Below, piece by piece: positions 18,095 to 27,645 of a DNA stretch of 64,000 nucleotides. How positions within the stretch are numbered: position 1 is the stretch's first letter; each line of letters starts with the position of its first letter. The notes under the pieces are model-generated. The model worked only from the letters and a program-made list of their open reading frames with translations. It was not told the origin of the DNA and made no database searches. The position numbers and the translations under genes were made by a program. Origin of the DNA: CBDFNN01 sp965250215 (GTDB taxonomy: Bacteria > Bacteroidota > Rhodothermia > Rhodothermales > DATKEJ01). The DNA lies in the NCBI GenBank assembly GCA_965250215.1, contig CBDFNN010000004.1, positions 2,170,001-2,234,000 on the forward strand. Reading direction: 5' to 3'.

Positions 18095-18847
18095 TTAGGC
18101 AGATTCGCCAGTTTCTGAAAGTACACTTGGCGCTACTGCGACGATTCTATCCTCCTTATATAAAGGGATAAGATCCACTAGGTCAAGGCTTGAACAATAC
18201 GTCACATCTTCTTCAAAACCCATCTCAATGAGTCTTCGAGCATGATCAGAGTCTCTCAGGGCAACTTTGAGTCGACCCTTATTTCGCAAATAGGCATTCA
18301 GACTCAGGCGTGCTCCATCATCAACAGAGTGCTCTTCGCCATTGCTTCTAATTTTATCAATGAGATAACCTGCGAAGATACAGTCTTCAAAAGAAGCAAT
18401 TCCGCGCCAGCCAGAACAAACAATGCTCAGCTCCTTTATGTCGACCAACTTAGTCAAAAGGGCCTTTGCATTTACAAAACATCCGATGAGAATCTCATCC
18501 GCAGTTTTGCATGCGATGATGGCATTAGTCCCATTCGTGGTTTTAATGACAACTGTCTTTCCCTCAACTTCTTCCTTGGTGTATTCGAGTGGAGAGTTTC
18601 CAAGGTTGAATGAATCGATTTTTACGCCATCCCTCTCACCACCACTGACAGAGATATCCTCATCAAGATTGGAAAGTATCCGACCGGCTGCAGACATGTC
18701 TTCAACTGGTATGATAACTTTTGCTCCGTTGGCGAAAGCCGTGCATATCGTTGACGAGGCCCTAAGGACATCTACGACGACCGCAGTGCGTCCTTCGAGG
18801 GTTCCCTCGACGATTCGGTTGGGTGTTAAGTGTACTCTAATGTCCAA
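18095..18847 (-). CDS. comB: 2-phosphosulfolactate phosphatase family protein (ComB)
   Basis: A 250-residue protein with the ComB pattern: VVVDVLRASSTICTAFANGA near the N-terminus, SGGERDGVKIDSFNLGNSP in the middle, and VVIKTTNGTNAI with CSGWRGIASFEDCIFAG afterwards. ComB removes phosphate from 2-phosphosulfolactate. It is known from methanogen coenzyme M synthesis, but family members are found in many bacteria where the product's use is often unclear. No other sulfolactate or coenzyme M genes are adjacent. Confidence 0.85.
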   Translation of the reverse strand: MDIRVHLTPNRIVEGTLEGRTAVVVDVLRASSTICTAFANGAKVIIPVEDMSAAGRILSNLDEDISVSGGERDGVKIDSFNLGNSPLEYTKEEVEGKTVVIKTTNGTNAIIACKTADEILIGCFVNAKALLTKLVDIKELSIVCSGWRGIASFEDCIFAGYLIDKIRSNGEEHSVDDGARLSLNAYLRNKGRLKVALRDSDHARRLIEMGFEEDVTYCSSLDLVDLIPLYKEDRIVAVAPSVLSETGESA

Positions 18848-18988
18848 AAAATGCCTCCAAGTCTATTGCAGAATAGAGTCATATTACTCAAAGACGTTTA
18901 AGATTCACGAAGCGTCTTTTCAATTTATTTGAGACCCTAGTGAGCTTCGTCCTGCGCGTTGAGACAAATTTCAGCTTGAAAAAGGCGA

Positions 18989-20095
18989 CTATTTGTGTAG
19001 TGGGGCCTTTTTGACAACGGCCGGAATGGATTTATTTCGAACTTGAATTTGGATTTGACTTCCTGCGCCAAAGTACTGTTTCTCATTTGGTACATAGCCC
19101 ATTCCGATACCGCAGGATAGAACTGGCGACTGCGATCCGCTTGTCACGACTCCTATTTTGTGCCCTTCCATATCTAGTATATTATAGCCTTGTCGGGGAA
19201 TACCTCTTTCAGTCATTACGAATGATACGCGGCGTCTATTGGCTCCACGATCTTTGATCTCTTCGAGTGACTGTTTTCCAATAAAAGAGTATTTATTCAG
19301 TTTTGTGACCCACGACAGTCCAGCCTCTATCGGATTGTGTTGATCACTGATGTCATTGCCATATAGACAGTACCCCGCCTCGAGTCGTAGGGTGTCTCTA
19401 GCACCCAATCCAGCGAGAACAAGTCCCTCGTCTTTCCCCGCCTCGAAAATAGCAGACGCTATTTCTTCAGCCTTTTCATTTTCGCAATAGATTTCTAGGC
19501 CTGCTTCTCCAGTATATCCCGTGTGGGATAACACCGCTTTCTGGGATCCCATGAAGGTGCCTGAGGCCGGAACATGAAAATGATAATACTCGATCTCTGA
19601 AAGATCGATGTCAGTCAGTTTTTGAACAATTCCCATGGCTTTAGGGCCCTGGATTGCCAATAGAGACATGAAATCAGAAACATTCTCAAGCTCAGCCTTC
19701 ATCGGGTTATTACTGACCATCCAATCGAAATCCTTGTCGATATTCGAGGCGTTGACGACGATCATAAATTCCTGCTCATTAACCCTGTAGATCAGGAGAT
19801 CGTCGACGATTCCTCCATTTTCTCGACACATTACAGTGTAGAGAGCTTTTCCGTCGTATAGGGTCGCGATGTCGTTTGTGATGAGATTCTGAATAAAGTC
19901 CTCGGCGTGAGGACCCCTGCATATTACCTCGCCCATATGGCTGACATCAAAAAGACCTGCGGTCTCCCTCACAGCAAGGTGTTCGTCCACAATTCCGGAA
20001 TATTGAACAGGCATTTCAAAGCCGCCAAAGGGCACCATGCGAGCGCCATGCTTGACATGAAAATCGTAAAGAGGAGTTTTTTGAGCTTCGGACAT
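18989..20095 (-). CDS. gcvT: Aminomethyltransferase, glycine cleavage T protein
   Basis: A 368-residue GcvT. It starts KTPLYDFHVKHGARMVPFGG and has FDVSHMGEV, LLAIQGPKAM, the folate-site segment HTGYTGEAGLEIY, and the C-terminal barrel domain with VTSGSQSPVLSCGIGMGYV. The length is normal. It transfers the methylene group of aminomethylated H protein to tetrahydrofolate, releasing ammonia. The gcvH and gcvP genes are not in this window. Confidence 0.95.
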   Translation of the reverse strand: MSEAQKTPLYDFHVKHGARMVPFGGFEMPVQYSGIVDEHLAVRETAGLFDVSHMGEVICRGPHAEDFIQNLITNDIATLYDGKALYTVMCRENGGIVDDLLIYRVNEQEFMIVVNASNIDKDFDWMVSNNPMKAELENVSDFMSLLAIQGPKAMGIVQKLTDIDLSEIEYYHFHVPASGTFMGSQKAVLSHTGYTGEAGLEIYCENEKAEEIASAIFEAGKDEGLVLAGLGARDTLRLEAGYCLYGNDISDQHNPIEAGLSWVTKLNKYSFIGKQSLEEIKDRGANRRRVSFVMTERGIPRQGYNILDMEGHKIGVVTSGSQSPVLSCGIGMGYVPNEKQYFGAGSQIQIQVRNKSIPAVVKKAPLHK

Positions 20096-20249
20096 TTTAA
20101 GTCAGATATGTTTTGATTTGGGTGAAAAGATAGGAAAAGCAGCCATCACGAGTTGTTGATTTGAGATATGAATGTCTGGGTGACTGACCATTGAATTATC
20201 GAGGCGTATATTCTTTTATTCTAGATAAACTCAAGCAAACAATAATAGC

Positions 20250-21401
20250 GTGACAAGCAGTCTTTGGCATGAATCGACTCCAAGCATTATCCCAGAAGTC
20301 GAAACAGTGATAATTGGAGGAGGCCTTACCGGAACCTCACTAGCCTATTGGCTCGGCAAAAAGGACGATGGAAAGACTTTGCTTTTGGAAGCGGGTCGAT
20401 TGGCTTCTGAGGCGAGTGGTCGGAACGCTGGCTTTCTTTTAATGGGTACAGCAGAGAACTATGCCGCAGACGTAAAGGCGAGAGGAAGAGATCAGGCCAA
20501 TTACTTGTGGGAATTTTCAAGAGACAATCTCAGACTACTGAAGGAGCATTTTGGCGAAACGGACTGCGACATGCTATTCAGAGGAACGGTCGTTGGTGAG
20601 CCCCAAGCTTCATCCGTCAACGAACTGAAGGAGAGTTTAGAATTGATGAGGGAAGATGGTTTTGAATGCGATTATCTGGACCCTTCTGCGCTTAAAAACA
20701 AATATGGAATTAATGGGATGGCGGGTGGTTTATTCCTGCCTGAAAATGGTCAAGTGAACCCAGTAAAGCTGGTTCGAAGTCTCGCAGCATTAAGTGGTGC
20801 CAAGATAGAAGAAAATAGAAGGGTCTTGCGAATAGAAGAGAAGGGCGATACGGTCAAGGTGCATGGTGAGGACTTTCAAGTTGAATGCAAAAAGGTGATA
20901 GTTGCCACGAATGCCTTTTTACCTCAACTGCTTGATAGTACCTCAAATCTCATAAGACCGGTTAGGGCTCAAATGTTAGCCCTCAACAAAGGCGTTCGGG
21001 CTCCGTTTCCTGTCTATTCTCATTCTGGATTCTTTTACTTTAGGCAAACCGATGAGGAAGTGATACTGGGTGGTGCTCGACATTTGCATATAGACGAAGA
21101 ACAGGGATATGACGATCTGACGACGAATCACGTTCAAATGGATTTGGAAAAGTATGCCCGAGATCATATTCAAGGTGCTTCAAATTCCTTCGCCACAAAA
21201 CGATGGTCAGGGACAATGGGTTTTACAAAGGATCACATACCTAAAATTAGTTCTAGAATCTCATCTTCAAAAATATCATGGATCGGAGGATTTTCTGGAC
21301 ACGGACTGGGCTTCTCTTTTAACCTGGCGAAGCACTTTGTTGAACAATTAGGAGGAGCGACTCCGGATTCTGCATTTGTTGAATCATTCCTTGATGCTTG
21401 A
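20250..21401 (+). CDS. FAD-dependent oxidoreductase, DadA/glycine oxidase-like
   Basis: A 383-residue DAO-family flavoprotein. The ADP-binding motif VIIGGGLTGTSLAYWLG lies at about residues 20-36, followed by ASEASGRNAGFLL, and the C-terminus shows GGFSGHGLGFSFNLAKHF, the usual FAD-contact segment. It probably oxidises an amino acid or secondary amine. The substrate is not readable. It starts with GTG at 20250 and lies divergent from gcvT, 154 bases apart. Confidence 0.82.
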   Translation: MTSSLWHESTPSIIPEVETVIIGGGLTGTSLAYWLGKKDDGKTLLLEAGRLASEASGRNAGFLLMGTAENYAADVKARGRDQANYLWEFSRDNLRLLKEHFGETDCDMLFRGTVVGEPQASSVNELKESLELMREDGFECDYLDPSALKNKYGINGMAGGLFLPENGQVNPVKLVRSLAALSGAKIEENRRVLRIEEKGDTVKVHGEDFQVECKKVIVATNAFLPQLLDSTSNLIRPVRAQMLALNKGVRAPFPVYSHSGFFYFRQTDEEVILGGARHLHIDEEQGYDDLTTNHVQMDLEKYARDHIQGASNSFATKRWSGTMGFTKDHIPKISSRISSSKISWIGGFSGHGLGFSFNLAKHFVEQLGGATPDSAFVESFLDA

Positions 21402-21450
21402 ACACTTAATGCCGATTATACCTGCACACAAATCGATATAAGGCAAGCGA

Positions 21451-23622
21451 TTGAATCGAATTGCAAGAAGAGCACTTTTCCTCCTTCTGAACATCTTTTT
21501 CCTAGTCAACCCAAGACAGGAGGGAGCCCTTTTCGCACAAAGCAATCAATGTGTTTATCCGATTATTTTCGCACACGGATTTACAGGTAGCCAGGATTCT
21601 TGGATCGATTTCTTTGGAGAATCGCGAATAGCCGCTATCTATGGCTCAACGCAATATTTTCACGGAGTCATTAATGCTAACACCCAAACAAATATTTGGG
21701 GAGCGGATGGGCTAGAAGGGACGGATGATGACGATGTCTTGCTAGAATTCAACAACTTGACAAACGATCTATCGCCGGGCTGCCTCTATGCCTACAACTG
21801 GGAAAATTTCTGGAATGAGAATGAATCGAACCCTCAAATACTTATTCAGGACGGATCTTCACCCAGCTTCATAACATCCGATTCCAATGAGTCTTCGTCT
21901 TATAAGCAAGGCTATGCTCTTGGAGTAATGATCGACAAGGTCCTTCAGGCAAATCCGGATAAGGAGTACGTACTTGTCGTAGGTCATTCGATGGGTGGAC
22001 TAATAGCTCGAGAATATTTACAAAGGACTTCTGGGCAGTGGTGGGCGAGAAGTGGTGCTGATGGGCATAGAATAAAAAAGCTCGTCACATTGGCCACGCC
22101 TCATCGAGGATCAAATCTCCTGGGAAATCCCTTCCCAACACCCAGTGGTGAAAAAGAAGAATCTTCAGACTCCAATCTTCAAAGAGACGGTATTCCCGAC
22201 ATAAATTCGGAGGCCGTCAGAGATCTTCGCTATAGTTTCGCAACGAGTTCTTGTTTTCCTTTTTCAAGTCGACACTCGCCATATTTGTACGGTGGTGATG
22301 AGGCTTGCATCGCGTTTGGCTTTTGGAATGATGACGTCAATGCTGACGGAGATGAAAACGATATCATTATTGGATTGAATGAGCAAGGTGCGGGAAATAT
22401 TGAGGACGGCAGTGTTGACAATCCTGTAATGCCTCTGCCACAGAATCTTCGCTACACCTATATCACGTCCACCGTTGACCTCATAGTTTCTGCTGAGCGG
22501 CAACTTCTTTTTGATGCAACTGGACCTCGGCCAAGAGATCCAGCCTCTCCAAGCATTTCACACCTTCTAAGCGATACTCTTGATGTTGACGCTTGGCACC
22601 TGAGCCAAACGGACGAAATTGAAGATATTGCTCGGGCCATTGATGAGGGTGACTATCCCAAATACGCCTGGAGAATAAAATCAGGAACGGGCTATATGGG
22701 TCTTCCAAATTTTAGAAGCACGCAGGCTCCGGCTCCAGAAAACCGAGCCACAAACGATCCTGATTGGTTCGTTTTGGATTTAAGTGCCAACCCGCATCCA
22801 GACTTGGAATGCAACATTGTCTTTCAAGCCGGTGGCGGAGGATTGAATGCCCGGGTCGATTTCTACATGACGCCGCCGAGTGATTTCTCAAGTTCTAATT
22901 CTAGCCTCTTCGCAGAGACCAATTCTACAACTTCCTTGCTTGCGTCAGGAGTCGTTCCTGGGCAATATTACATTAGGGTTTATCACGAGAGTATCAACAA
23001 AGCGAGTTGGGAAAACCCCTATTCTTTAACCTCGACATGCATTCCTCTTCTTTTACCGGTCGAGCTAAGTTCTTTTGATGCAAGAGTGCAGGACGGTCGG
23101 GTTCATGTCAATTGGTCAACCGAAAGCGAGATAAATTCGCTGGGCTTCAAAATTCAGTCAAGGGCCGTAGGAGATCCGAATAACTGGTTAGACCACGGAT
23201 TTATTAAGTCAAATGGCGGAGAAAATATTTCAAGCAGCTATGCAATAGTTCTGGACGATGTGCCAGCTGGGAGACGCCTAATTAGGCTAAAGCAGATAGA
23301 CTTTGACGCGACCACTTGGACCTCACATTCTATCGAGCTCGAGATTCCGCAAGAACAATTTGTCATAGTCCGAGACGCCTATCCTAATCCTTTTCGTAGC
23401 ACAACTACCATTGAATTCTCCGTTTCGAAAGACCAGAACTATCGGGCCGAATTATTTGATATTCGGGGTCAACTCGTAGACTTGATTGAAAGCGGGTTTG
23501 CGATGGTAGGGTCTTTGACTAGACTTCAATTAAATGACCACGGACTCGCGTCGGGAGCTTATATATTGAAGCTGAGCGGCGAAAATTTTGTTGAAGAAAA
23601 ATTGATAACGAAAATTGAATAG
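21451..23622 (+). CDS. Secreted lipase/PGAP1-like alpha/beta hydrolase with T9SS sorting domain
   Basis: A 723-residue exported protein. After a signal peptide (LFLLLNIFFLVNP) the hydrolase begins with YPIIFAHGFTGSQDSW, and the nucleophile elbow is VVGHSMGGLIAREYLQ; THPHRGS-like ATPHRGSNLL follows. About residues 540-720 hold a fibronectin-like module beginning LPVELSSFDARV and then the type IX sorting domain (DAYPNPFRSTTTIEF ... GLASGAYILKL). It is predicted to be secreted through T9SS to the surface. Start codon TTG. It shares its C-terminal module with the CHRD and FG-GAP proteins in this window. Confidence 0.8.
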   Translation: MNRIARRALFLLLNIFFLVNPRQEGALFAQSNQCVYPIIFAHGFTGSQDSWIDFFGESRIAAIYGSTQYFHGVINANTQTNIWGADGLEGTDDDDVLLEFNNLTNDLSPGCLYAYNWENFWNENESNPQILIQDGSSPSFITSDSNESSSYKQGYALGVMIDKVLQANPDKEYVLVVGHSMGGLIAREYLQRTSGQWWARSGADGHRIKKLVTLATPHRGSNLLGNPFPTPSGEKEESSDSNLQRDGIPDINSEAVRDLRYSFATSSCFPFSSRHSPYLYGGDEACIAFGFWNDDVNADGDENDIIIGLNEQGAGNIEDGSVDNPVMPLPQNLRYTYITSTVDLIVSAERQLLFDATGPRPRDPASPSISHLLSDTLDVDAWHLSQTDEIEDIARAIDEGDYPKYAWRIKSGTGYMGLPNFRSTQAPAPENRATNDPDWFVLDLSANPHPDLECNIVFQAGGGGLNARVDFYMTPPSDFSSSNSSLFAETNSTTSLLASGVVPGQYYIRVYHESINKASWENPYSLTSTCIPLLLPVELSSFDARVQDGRVHVNWSTESEINSLGFKIQSRAVGDPNNWLDHGFIKSNGGENISSSYAIVLDDVPAGRRLIRLKQIDFDATTWTSHSIELEIPQEQFVIVRDAYPNPFRSTTTIEFSVSKDQNYRAELFDIRGQLVDLIESGFAMVGSLTRLQLNDHGLASGAYILKLSGENFVEEKLITKIE

Positions 23623-23624
23623 AA

Positions 23625-23638
23625 GTCCAAAATTGGAC
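23625..23638. repeat. Inverted repeat between lipase-like and Gfo/Idh genes
   Basis: GTCCAA-AA-TTGGAC, a perfect 6-base dyad starting 3 bases after the lipase stop and 41 bases before the oxidoreductase start. No T-run follows, so an operator is more likely than a terminator, but this is inference. Confidence 0.3.
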
Positions 23639-23678
23639 GAGAATTAACACCTAAGCCTCTAACTAAAAGAATACAGAG

Positions 23679-25022
23679 ATGAAGAAATCGAAGAAGCTCT
23701 CACGTCGAAATTTTATTGAGAAGACGGCCGTCGCCAGCGCATCAATTACTGCTTTCCCAGCGATATTATCGGCTAGCAAGGGAAAGATTATTTCACCTAA
23801 TGACAAAATAAATTTTGGAGTCATCGGCTGCAACGGAATGGGAAACACCGATACGCGGTCTTTTCTAAGACAATATGGTGTGGACTGCATCGCTGTCTGC
23901 GATGTTGACGATGCTGTCATCGACAAAAGATCCAAGGAGGTGGGCGAGGCTCAAGGAATGATGCCGAAGACCTACAAGGACTATCGAGAGGTTTTGGCCA
24001 ACAAGGATATCGATTTTGTTGTGATTGGTACTCCGGATCACTGGCACTGTAAGATCGCTGTGGATGCTTTGGAGGCGGACAAACATGTCTACCTGGAAAA
24101 GCCATTGGCCAATTCGATCCAGGAATGTGACATCTTGCTTAACGCTGCGAAGGCACATGACAAGATTTTCCAAATGGGACAATGGCAGAGGAGTGGACCA
24201 CATTGGCGAAATGCGATCGACTTTGTCCACTCCGGCAAGCTTGGTAATATTCGCACCGTGAAAGCTTGGGCCTATCAGGGTTGGATGAAGCCAGTACCCC
24301 ATCTAGCCGATGGACCTGCTCCGGCTGGAGTCGATTATGACATGTGGCTTGGACCCATGCAGAAACGCGCTTTCAATAAGAATCGCTTTCACTTTGACTT
24401 CCGATGGTTCTGGGACTATGCCGGAGGGCTTCAGACGGATTGGGGCGTGCACGTCATCGACTACGCGCTTTTCGGGATGAAGGCGACTACGCCGAAGTCC
24501 GTCATGGCAGTGGGAGGGAAGATGGCCTATCCAGATGACGCTTCGGAGACGCCCGATACCTTGCAAACGATATATGACTTTGGTGACTTTACCATGTTAT
24601 GGGAGCATGCAACAGGTATCGATCTAGGTCCTTATCAGACGACCCACGGAGTCGCCTTCATTGGCAACAATGGAACGCTTGTTGTAAATCGTGACAGCTG
24701 GTATGTAATACCAGAGGATGAGTATGTCGAGGGCGGTCCGCCAAAGCTTCTTATGGAAGTGCCAGAAGGCGAGAAGCAGCAGGGAAATGATGTTGATCGG
24801 CACACCAAGAACTACATGGCTTGTCTATGGGGAGAAGAAACTCCAAATGCCGGAATAGAAGTCGGACATGCGGCAGCGACAGTGGCTCATATGGGCAACG
24901 TCGCTTGGAAGGCTGGCAAGAAGATCAACTGGGATGCGGATAGAAATCGTTTTGTTGATGACGATGTCCACAAGCTCACGCAGGTCAAGTACCAGAACGG
25001 CTGGAAATTACCGAAATACTAA
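23679..25022 (+). CDS. Gfo/Idh/MocA family oxidoreductase, Tat-exported
   Basis: A 447-residue dehydrogenase-like protein with a twin-arginine leader (LSRRNFIEKTAVASAS). The NAD(P)-binding start is INFGVIGCNGMGN. It also has GTPDHWHCKIAVDALEA and the characteristic VYLEKPLA, where the Lys of EKP is catalytic in the family, and DWGVHVIDYALF. Tat export together with a Rossmann fold is typical of the planctomycete/FCB Gfo/Idh group, which probably acts on sugars in the periplasm with a tightly bound cofactor. The substrate is unknown. Confidence 0.88.
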   Translation: MKKSKKLSRRNFIEKTAVASASITAFPAILSASKGKIISPNDKINFGVIGCNGMGNTDTRSFLRQYGVDCIAVCDVDDAVIDKRSKEVGEAQGMMPKTYKDYREVLANKDIDFVVIGTPDHWHCKIAVDALEADKHVYLEKPLANSIQECDILLNAAKAHDKIFQMGQWQRSGPHWRNAIDFVHSGKLGNIRTVKAWAYQGWMKPVPHLADGPAPAGVDYDMWLGPMQKRAFNKNRFHFDFRWFWDYAGGLQTDWGVHVIDYALFGMKATTPKSVMAVGGKMAYPDDASETPDTLQTIYDFGDFTMLWEHATGIDLGPYQTTHGVAFIGNNGTLVVNRDSWYVIPEDEYVEGGPPKLLMEVPEGEKQQGNDVDRHTKNYMACLWGEETPNAGIEVGHAAATVAHMGNVAWKAGKKINWDADRNRFVDDDVHKLTQVKYQNGWKLPKY

Positions 25023-25024
25023 GG

Positions 25025-25045
25025 AGAGTGAAGAGTGGGGAGTGA
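25025..25045. repeat. Short tandem repeat, period 7
   Basis: AGAGTGA, AGAGTGG, GGAGTGA in tandem, starting 3 bases after the oxidoreductase stop. Similar in size and position to the repeats at 15237 and 63634. Confidence 0.5.
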
Positions 25046-25090
25046 TAAGACAAGATTCACTTTAGTGTATTTATGAAGACAACCTAAAGC

Positions 25091-26053
25091 ATGCCTAACG
25101 AAAGTCGTCGACTTGATAACTGTAGTAATTGTGAGAACCATCTTGAAGGAGATTACTGCTTCAGCTGCGGCCAGTCTGCATTCGAGCATCGTGTCTCCTT
25201 AAAGACCCTGTTTGGAGATTTCTTTCGCGATCACTTTCACTTGAATTCCAAGTCGATCAAGAGTTTGGCATTGATGTTTACCAAACCAGGAGAGATCACG
25301 CGACAGTATTTGGACGGAAGGAGAGTTAGCTTTATCAACCCTCTTCGGCTGTACCTAATCCTCAGTATCCTCTTTTTCTTTGTTGCGAAAATTCAAACGG
25401 CAAGTCTGTTCGACAATTCGCAGGAGATGCTTGAGCAGGTCACAAATGAGATAATTACAATTGACTCCACTGGGACGAGTTCTGGGATTGAAACTGACAA
25501 AACAATTCCAGATTCCCTTGTGGCCGATAAGCGAGGGGCCGGTCCCATTGATTTGAACTTTGATGGAGTAGATAGTGAGCTGGGAAAGACATCACAAAAG
25601 GTGATAACGCGAGTCATGAATGATCCAGTGTATAGAAAAGAGATGGCCCTGAAAGGCTTGGATTCTATTCCACCATCTGCCTTCTTTCTACTTCCCTTCT
25701 TTGCCTTTCTACTCAAACTCTTGTACTTCCGTCGATCTCGATTCTATGCGGAGCATTTCATTCATGCGCTGCATCTTCATGCGGTGATGTTTCTCTTGCT
25801 AATTGTTGGATTCGTGATCGACTTCATTCCATTGTATTCGATTCTGCCGGTATTCTTTCTATACATGGTCTTGTCGATGAGGAATGTGTACAAGCAGTCC
25901 TGGCTGAAAACGATCTTCAAGGCTGTGATTTTGGCGATGATTTATCTCACAGTCTTTTCTTTAGTCATCTTCCTCGCCTTTTTCGTGGGAGGATATCTGG
26001 AGGCGATCAGAATGGAGGGCTACAGCATTTGGGATGTTCTAAGCCCAAATTGA
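25091..26053 (+). CDS. DUF3667 family membrane protein with zinc-ribbon N-terminus
   Basis: A 320-residue protein. The N-terminus has a CxxC...CxxC zinc ribbon (NCSNCENHLEGDYCFSCGQ), then the DUF3667 segment LNSKSIKSLALMFTKPGEIT with YLDGRRVSFINPLRLYLI. Five hydrophobic helices follow, one near 98-116 and the others after about residue 200; the loop between is acidic and hydrophilic. The family is frequent in Bacteroidota and has no known function. Confidence 0.82.
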   Translation: MPNESRRLDNCSNCENHLEGDYCFSCGQSAFEHRVSLKTLFGDFFRDHFHLNSKSIKSLALMFTKPGEITRQYLDGRRVSFINPLRLYLILSILFFFVAKIQTASLFDNSQEMLEQVTNEIITIDSTGTSSGIETDKTIPDSLVADKRGAGPIDLNFDGVDSELGKTSQKVITRVMNDPVYRKEMALKGLDSIPPSAFFLLPFFAFLLKLLYFRRSRFYAEHFIHALHLHAVMFLLLIVGFVIDFIPLYSILPVFFLYMVLSMRNVYKQSWLKTIFKAVILAMIYLTVFSLVIFLAFFVGGYLEAIRMEGYSIWDVLSPN

Positions 26054-26152
26054 TCGATCTTCCAGTTCGTTTTAGATTCGATCCCGATTTAGTCTAGTCT
26101 TTCGAAGGTATCATCACTAGTCGAGTAGACCTAATAGGCGATCTCGCCCTTC

Positions 26153-27151
26153 TTACTTTAATAAAGTCACAGAACGTGTGGCGCTAAACTGTTCGCCCGA
26201 AACGCGCAACAAGTACAAACCACTGGGCAGGCTCCCAGCCCGGAAACTGATGACGTGGCCTTTCTGTGCTGCCAACGCACCTTCAAACAACACGGCCTGG
26301 CTCCGTCCGAACACGTCAAAGGCTTCTACGCGAACTTGCTGATCCGTTGAAAGAATAACGGTAAAGGTCGTAGACGGATTGAAGGGGTTAGGATAGGCTT
26401 CAGACAGGAAAATGCCCTGTGGGACGTCAATCGTGGCCTCCACTTTTGGGCTATAGACAAAAGCTCCATCGAAATCCACCTGCTTGAGCCGGAACGAATG
26501 GGTGCCGGGGGTGAGGTCCGATATATAATAAGTGTAGGACTGGGCCTCGCTGGTTGAGCCGTGGCCCTCAACAAAACCCATCGTTTGCCAATGCCTAAGC
26601 TGTTGCGTTTGCACCTCAAAACCGGCATTGTTGTTTTCACTGGCTGTTTCCCAGTTCAAAGTAAGAGTCTGGTCCTGAACGACCCCCTTAAAGGCGATCA
26701 ACTCTACCGGCAGCGCAGTCAGAACCTGGCCGCGGATTTCACCCCCTGGAAATTGGGCTGTGTGAATGTTGATGTAGAAGAGATCGTTGAGCAAGTCTGC
26801 GGCTTGAGGAGCGCTGATGAATTCACTTCCAATGGAGGGAGACGTCAGGCCGCTGATAGCACCACAATTAACCTGAATCCCCGCATTTATGCCTGGTGCG
26901 GCAGGCCCATGAAAGTGCATCGCTATGGCCGCTCCCCCTATCAAACCAGTCCAAGAGATATTCCAGGACAATTCACCGCTTACGTCGTCATAGGTCATCG
27001 TCGCACTGCCTGTGCCTGGTGACCCGGTGGGTGTAGACTCTTGTGCCTGGTCAATTGTGACCGTTAAATTATGTACGGCTGCCTGTCCCGGGACAGAAAT
27101 AACCGCTGAAACAATGATGAAAATGAAAATGCTGGAGCTAAAGAGTTTCAT
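26153..27151 (-). CDS. CHRD domain protein with T9SS sorting domain
   Basis: A 332-residue secreted protein. After the signal peptide comes a CHRD domain (about residues 27-145), with AIAMHFHGPAAPG and FPGGEIRGQVL as its marks. The linker module starts LPVELIAFKGV and the C-terminus is a type IX sorting domain (EAYPNPFNPSTTF ... LPSGLYLLRVSGEQF). CHRD domains are of uncertain function and occur in secreted proteins. The gene looks more G+C-rich than its neighbours, suggesting separate acquisition; this was judged by eye. Confidence 0.82.
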   Translation of the reverse strand: MKLFSSSIFIFIIVSAVISVPGQAAVHNLTVTIDQAQESTPTGSPGTGSATMTYDDVSGELSWNISWTGLIGGAAIAMHFHGPAAPGINAGIQVNCGAISGLTSPSIGSEFISAPQAADLLNDLFYINIHTAQFPGGEIRGQVLTALPVELIAFKGVVQDQTLTLNWETASENNNAGFEVQTQQLRHWQTMGFVEGHGSTSEAQSYTYYISDLTPGTHSFRLKQVDFDGAFVYSPKVEATIDVPQGIFLSEAYPNPFNPSTTFTVILSTDQQVRVEAFDVFGRSQAVLFEGALAAQKGHVISFRAGSLPSGLYLLRVSGEQFSATRSVTLLK

Positions 27152-27219
27152 AATGCTTAGTCATTTTAAGTAGTCAGATAGAGCCATCTTGACCTTTCGG
27201 TCTCATTCTAAAGCGTCTG

Positions 27220-27241
27220 GTGCTTGTGTCAAGCACTTTTT
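27220..27241 (+). terminator. Terminator-like hairpin with no plus-strand gene before it
   Basis: GTGCTTG-TGT-CAAGCAC, a perfect 7-base-pair stem followed by TTTTT. It lies 69 bases upstream of the CHRD gene, which is on the minus strand, so on the plus strand it has nothing obvious to terminate. It may instead be an operator dyad or the end of an unseen transcript. Confidence 0.45.
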
Positions 27242-27568
27242 AATAAAGTGCACCTCGGAGTTTATCTCGTTGGAAGCGTCCATTGGCAATGACACTTTTC
27301 GTGTTTTTCCTAATACCTAGGTCTAAAATATTAAGGAGTGATTCAGTAAAGTATACATGATCTTAATCAAAGACCACAAAAGGCCATCACCCATGTCCAT
27401 TATCTGATGTGGATGAACGACCTGTAAGAAATCCAAGCGCTGCTGAAATTGCAAGTCGTTTTGCGATACAGATCACAGATTTTCGTGGATATATAACGAA
27501 GGGTCACCAGCATTGACCAAACTGGATATATTGGTTATTTAATAATTGTCGCCCTGAATTGACACAGA

Positions 27569-27596
27569 AAAAGGCCGACCGAGAGGCCGACCTTTT
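27569..27596 (-). terminator. Terminator of the FG-GAP gene
   Basis: Two copies of AGGCCGACC with flanking AAAA and TTTT fold into a 12-position stem with two mismatches and a GAGA loop. On the minus strand it ends in a T-run, 50 bases beyond the FG-GAP gene's stop. Confidence 0.7.
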
Positions 27597-27645
27597 CCAG
27601 TCGATAGATTCACGTGACCAGAAGATTGGCCGACAGAGATTGTCT

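Larger units (their letters stand above)
27152..27645. other. Intergenic region, about 490 bases
   Basis: It holds a hairpin at 27220-27241 and the terminator of the FG-GAP gene at 27569-27596. The middle (27300-27560) contains short open stretches but nothing that I can support as a gene. Confidence 0.5.
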
